A stretch of DNA of 16,255 nt. Source: Bacteroidetes bacterium 4572_112. GTDB lineage: Bacteria; Bacteroidota; Bacteroidia; Bacteroidales; UBA1556. The stretch is taken from NCBI GenBank assembly GCA_002254285.1, contig NIUZ01000064.1:1-16255 (forward strand), written 5' to 3'. Under the pieces are notes generated by a model. That model did no database searches. It was not told the origin of the DNA and worked only from the letters and a program-made list of their open reading frames with translations. Within the stretch, counting starts at the first letter, position 1. Every line of letters starts with the position of its first letter. A program made the translations under genes and the position numbers. Shown piece after piece: positions 14,827-16,255 of the stretch.

Positions 14827-16080
14827 ATGAAACAATTACTTTTATTACTTCTAGTTTCATTAAGTATTCAGGCATTCCCTCAATTTAACGAGATTCAATT
14901 CTCCCCAAACGATTCAGTATACAAAAGTGCTTTATCCTTTAATGGGAGTACCATATACTGTTTAGGAAATCTAGATAATTCATATTCCAATAAGTATGAA
15001 TTATATAAATCGGATGATGAAGGATTAAGTTGGTCATTTATCAATTATATTGAGCAGTATTTAAATACAGCTAACTTTGTCTCTTTTTCGGATTCAGTAC
15101 ATATTTCTATTGGAAAGCACACCATTGTGAAAACTAATAATGCTTTTGATTCCATTGATTGTATTATGTGTAATCTTTCAACTTATCCCACAAGCATAAA
15201 AGCAGTAAATAAAGATACTATATTAATATTTGATAGAGGTAACTTATACGTAAGTTATGATGGATTTAATAATTGGGATACAATTACAATCAATTCTTTA
15301 ACAACAAAGCATGATTTTGCAGAAGATGAGATTAGTATTATTAATGACTCAGTTTGGATTGCATATTTGAATAAAGATTGTGCATTAATAAAGACTACAA
15401 ATGCGGGTACAACATGGAAATTAATCAAAGACTTATCAGTTTATTCTTTTTGTGACAATTATATTTATGCAAATTTTTCTACTGAAAACATAGGGCTTTT
15501 GCGTATTGAAAAAACTATCTATATAACAATTGATGGAGCAATTACTTTTCAAGAAGCCTTAAGTATTAGAAAAAAATCTGAGTTTATTGAAATGAATTCT
15601 TTTTCATCAGGATGGACTTATATCATTACTAATAACCCTATTGACTCAAATAATACTATCTATTATTCGAAAAATTTTGGAACAACATGGGATTCATTGG
15701 TTTATTCTTACAATGAAAAATGGGATCAATTTTACAATCTCGACTATTATAATGATAGTATAATTTTAGCATTATCATATACGGGTAAATTATTTAAAAT
15801 TGAAATGAGTACAGTTGGAATAAACAATGTAGTTCCTTCTATTCCTGTGGTAAAAATATATCCCAATCCATCAATCGATATTATTAATATTGATATTGAA
15901 GGAGTCGCAAATTGGCATTATAGTATTTATGACCAATTTGGACGCTTAATGCAGCAGAGAACATTTGAGGGAGAGAGTTGTAAAGTTGATATTAGTTCAT
16001 ATACAAAGGGATTGTATTATATAGAGATTACTGATTTGAAAAGTTTAAAGAAGCTAACAAAGAAAATTATTAAGTTGTAA
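14827..16080 (+). CDS. T9SS type A sorting domain protein with BNR/Asp-box-like repeats
   Basis: A 417-residue secreted protein. The signal peptide ends near residue 18-19 (SIQAFPQ). The body carries repeated units of the BNR/Asp-box or Ycf48-like kind: YKSDDEGLSWSF, VSYDGFNNWDTI, KTTNAGTTWKLI and YSKNFGTTWDSL. This implies a beta-propeller of the sialidase/photosynthesis-assembly-factor fold. No sialidase catalytic set is apparent, so an enzymatic role is not claimed. The C-terminal ~75 residues are a type A sorting domain: VKIYPNP (YPNP at 345-348), YDQFGRLMQQ, SSYTKGLYYIEI and a Lys-rich end (TKKIIKL). It is likely exported through the T9SS and attached to the surface. It has its own promoter-like region and is probably monocistronic. 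It appears complete. Confidence 0.9.
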   Translation: MKQLLLLLLVSLSIQAFPQFNEIQFSPNDSVYKSALSFNGSTIYCLGNLDNSYSNKYELYKSDDEGLSWSFINYIEQYLNTANFVSFSDSVHISIGKHTIVKTNNAFDSIDCIMCNLSTYPTSIKAVNKDTILIFDRGNLYVSYDGFNNWDTITINSLTTKHDFAEDEISIINDSVWIAYLNKDCALIKTTNAGTTWKLIKDLSVYSFCDNYIYANFSTENIGLLRIEKTIYITIDGAITFQEALSIRKKSEFIEMNSFSSGWTYIITNNPIDSNNTIYYSKNFGTTWDSLVYSYNEKWDQFYNLDYYNDSIILALSYTGKLFKIEMSTVGINNVVPSIPVVKIYPNPSIDIINIDIEGVANWHYSIYDQFGRLMQQRTFEGESCKVDISSYTKGLYYIEITDLKSLKKLTKKIIKL

Positions 16081-16082
16081 TG

Positions 16083-16255
16083 CTATGAGTTATACCAATT
16101 ATAATTCAAACTTGCTGATAAATAAATTGGTAATAAGCGAAGCGATTCATAAGCACCATTGAAAAATAATAAATTGTGAATAATATATTTCACATATTCA
16201 AGACAAAAATTCTTTGCATAGCCGTAGTTACGGTATTGCGAAGCAATCATGAGTA
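16083..16255. repeat. Structured, repeat-like segment at the window edge
   Basis: After the last gene there is an inverted repeat TACCAATT (16093-16100) / AATTGGTA (16125-16132). Two consecutive small hairpins follow: CCGTA-GT-TACGG (16222-16233) and ATTGC-GAA-GCAAT (16235-16247). On the minus strand the segment is open from the window edge to a TAG at 16083 and reads MIASQYRNYGYAKNF... from 16250, but it resembles no family I know. The stacked hairpins and raised GC content suggest an interspersed noncoding repeat whose other part lies outside the window. Confidence 0.4.

Noticed and set aside
16093..16132. Inverted repeat as insertion-sequence ends
   Set aside because: The arms are 8 bp and only 24 bp apart with no transposase or target duplication, so this is a hairpin or repeat unit, not an IS.
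1..16255. CRISPR arrays, tRNA or rRNA genes, prophage or transposase genes
   Set aside because: I found no regularly spaced repeats, no tRNA-like cloverleaf with a CCA end, no rRNA stretches and no integrase or transposase motifs in any frame.

Overview
The window looks like chromosomal DNA of a Bacteroidota (Bacteroidetes) bacterium. It is very AT-rich. Two secreted proteins end in type IX secretion (T9SS) sorting domains with YPNP motifs. Several intergenic regions carry the Bacteroidota -7 promoter box TAnnTTTG, and ribosome binding sites are weak. CarB is the 'IGEAGEFDY / IGSSVEFDW' type usual in this phylum. The finer lineage cannot be fixed from the sequence; an anaerobic or facultative Bacteroidales/Marinilabiliales-like organism would fit the tryptophanase and glutamate dehydrogenase remnants.

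Layout: (1) 1-1868: a hairpin terminator, an intact T9SS cargo gene, then only the last 22 codons of glutamate dehydrogenase (gdhA) with its terminator. (2) 2013-5990, minus strand: the carAB operon. carA is intact. carB is broken twice: about 100 codons are missing near its start, and at its middle about 50 codons are lost while a 13-codon piece is left behind in inverted orientation. (3) 6328-7563: an intact M16 zinc peptidase. (4) 7853-9156: tryptophanase (tnaA), split by an out-of-frame loss of about 25-30 codons that includes the catalytic tyrosine region. It is preceded by a short leader ORF and followed by a strong terminator. (5) 9596-14582: a three-gene operon of two paralogous small secreted beta-rich proteins and a 1207-residue outer-membrane barrel protein. 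The latter has Ig-like domains in front, CNA-B-like domains behind and two SPOR domains at its end. (6) 14827-16080: a second T9SS cargo protein with BNR/Asp-box-like repeats, then a structured, repeat-like tail at the window edge.

Two things stand out. First, gdhA, carB (twice) and tnaA, all nitrogen or amino-acid metabolism genes, carry internal or near-total deletions, while the surface-protein genes look intact. One carB lesion combines deletion with a micro-inversion, which suggests either real genome erosion or a chimeric amplification/assembly artefact. Second, the operon at 9596-14582 resembles a chaperone-usher-like surface-fibre system in architecture: two subunits, a partial terminator after the first, and a peptidoglycan-anchored usher-like barrel. 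I recognise it as no described family, and it is the best candidate here for an undescribed system.
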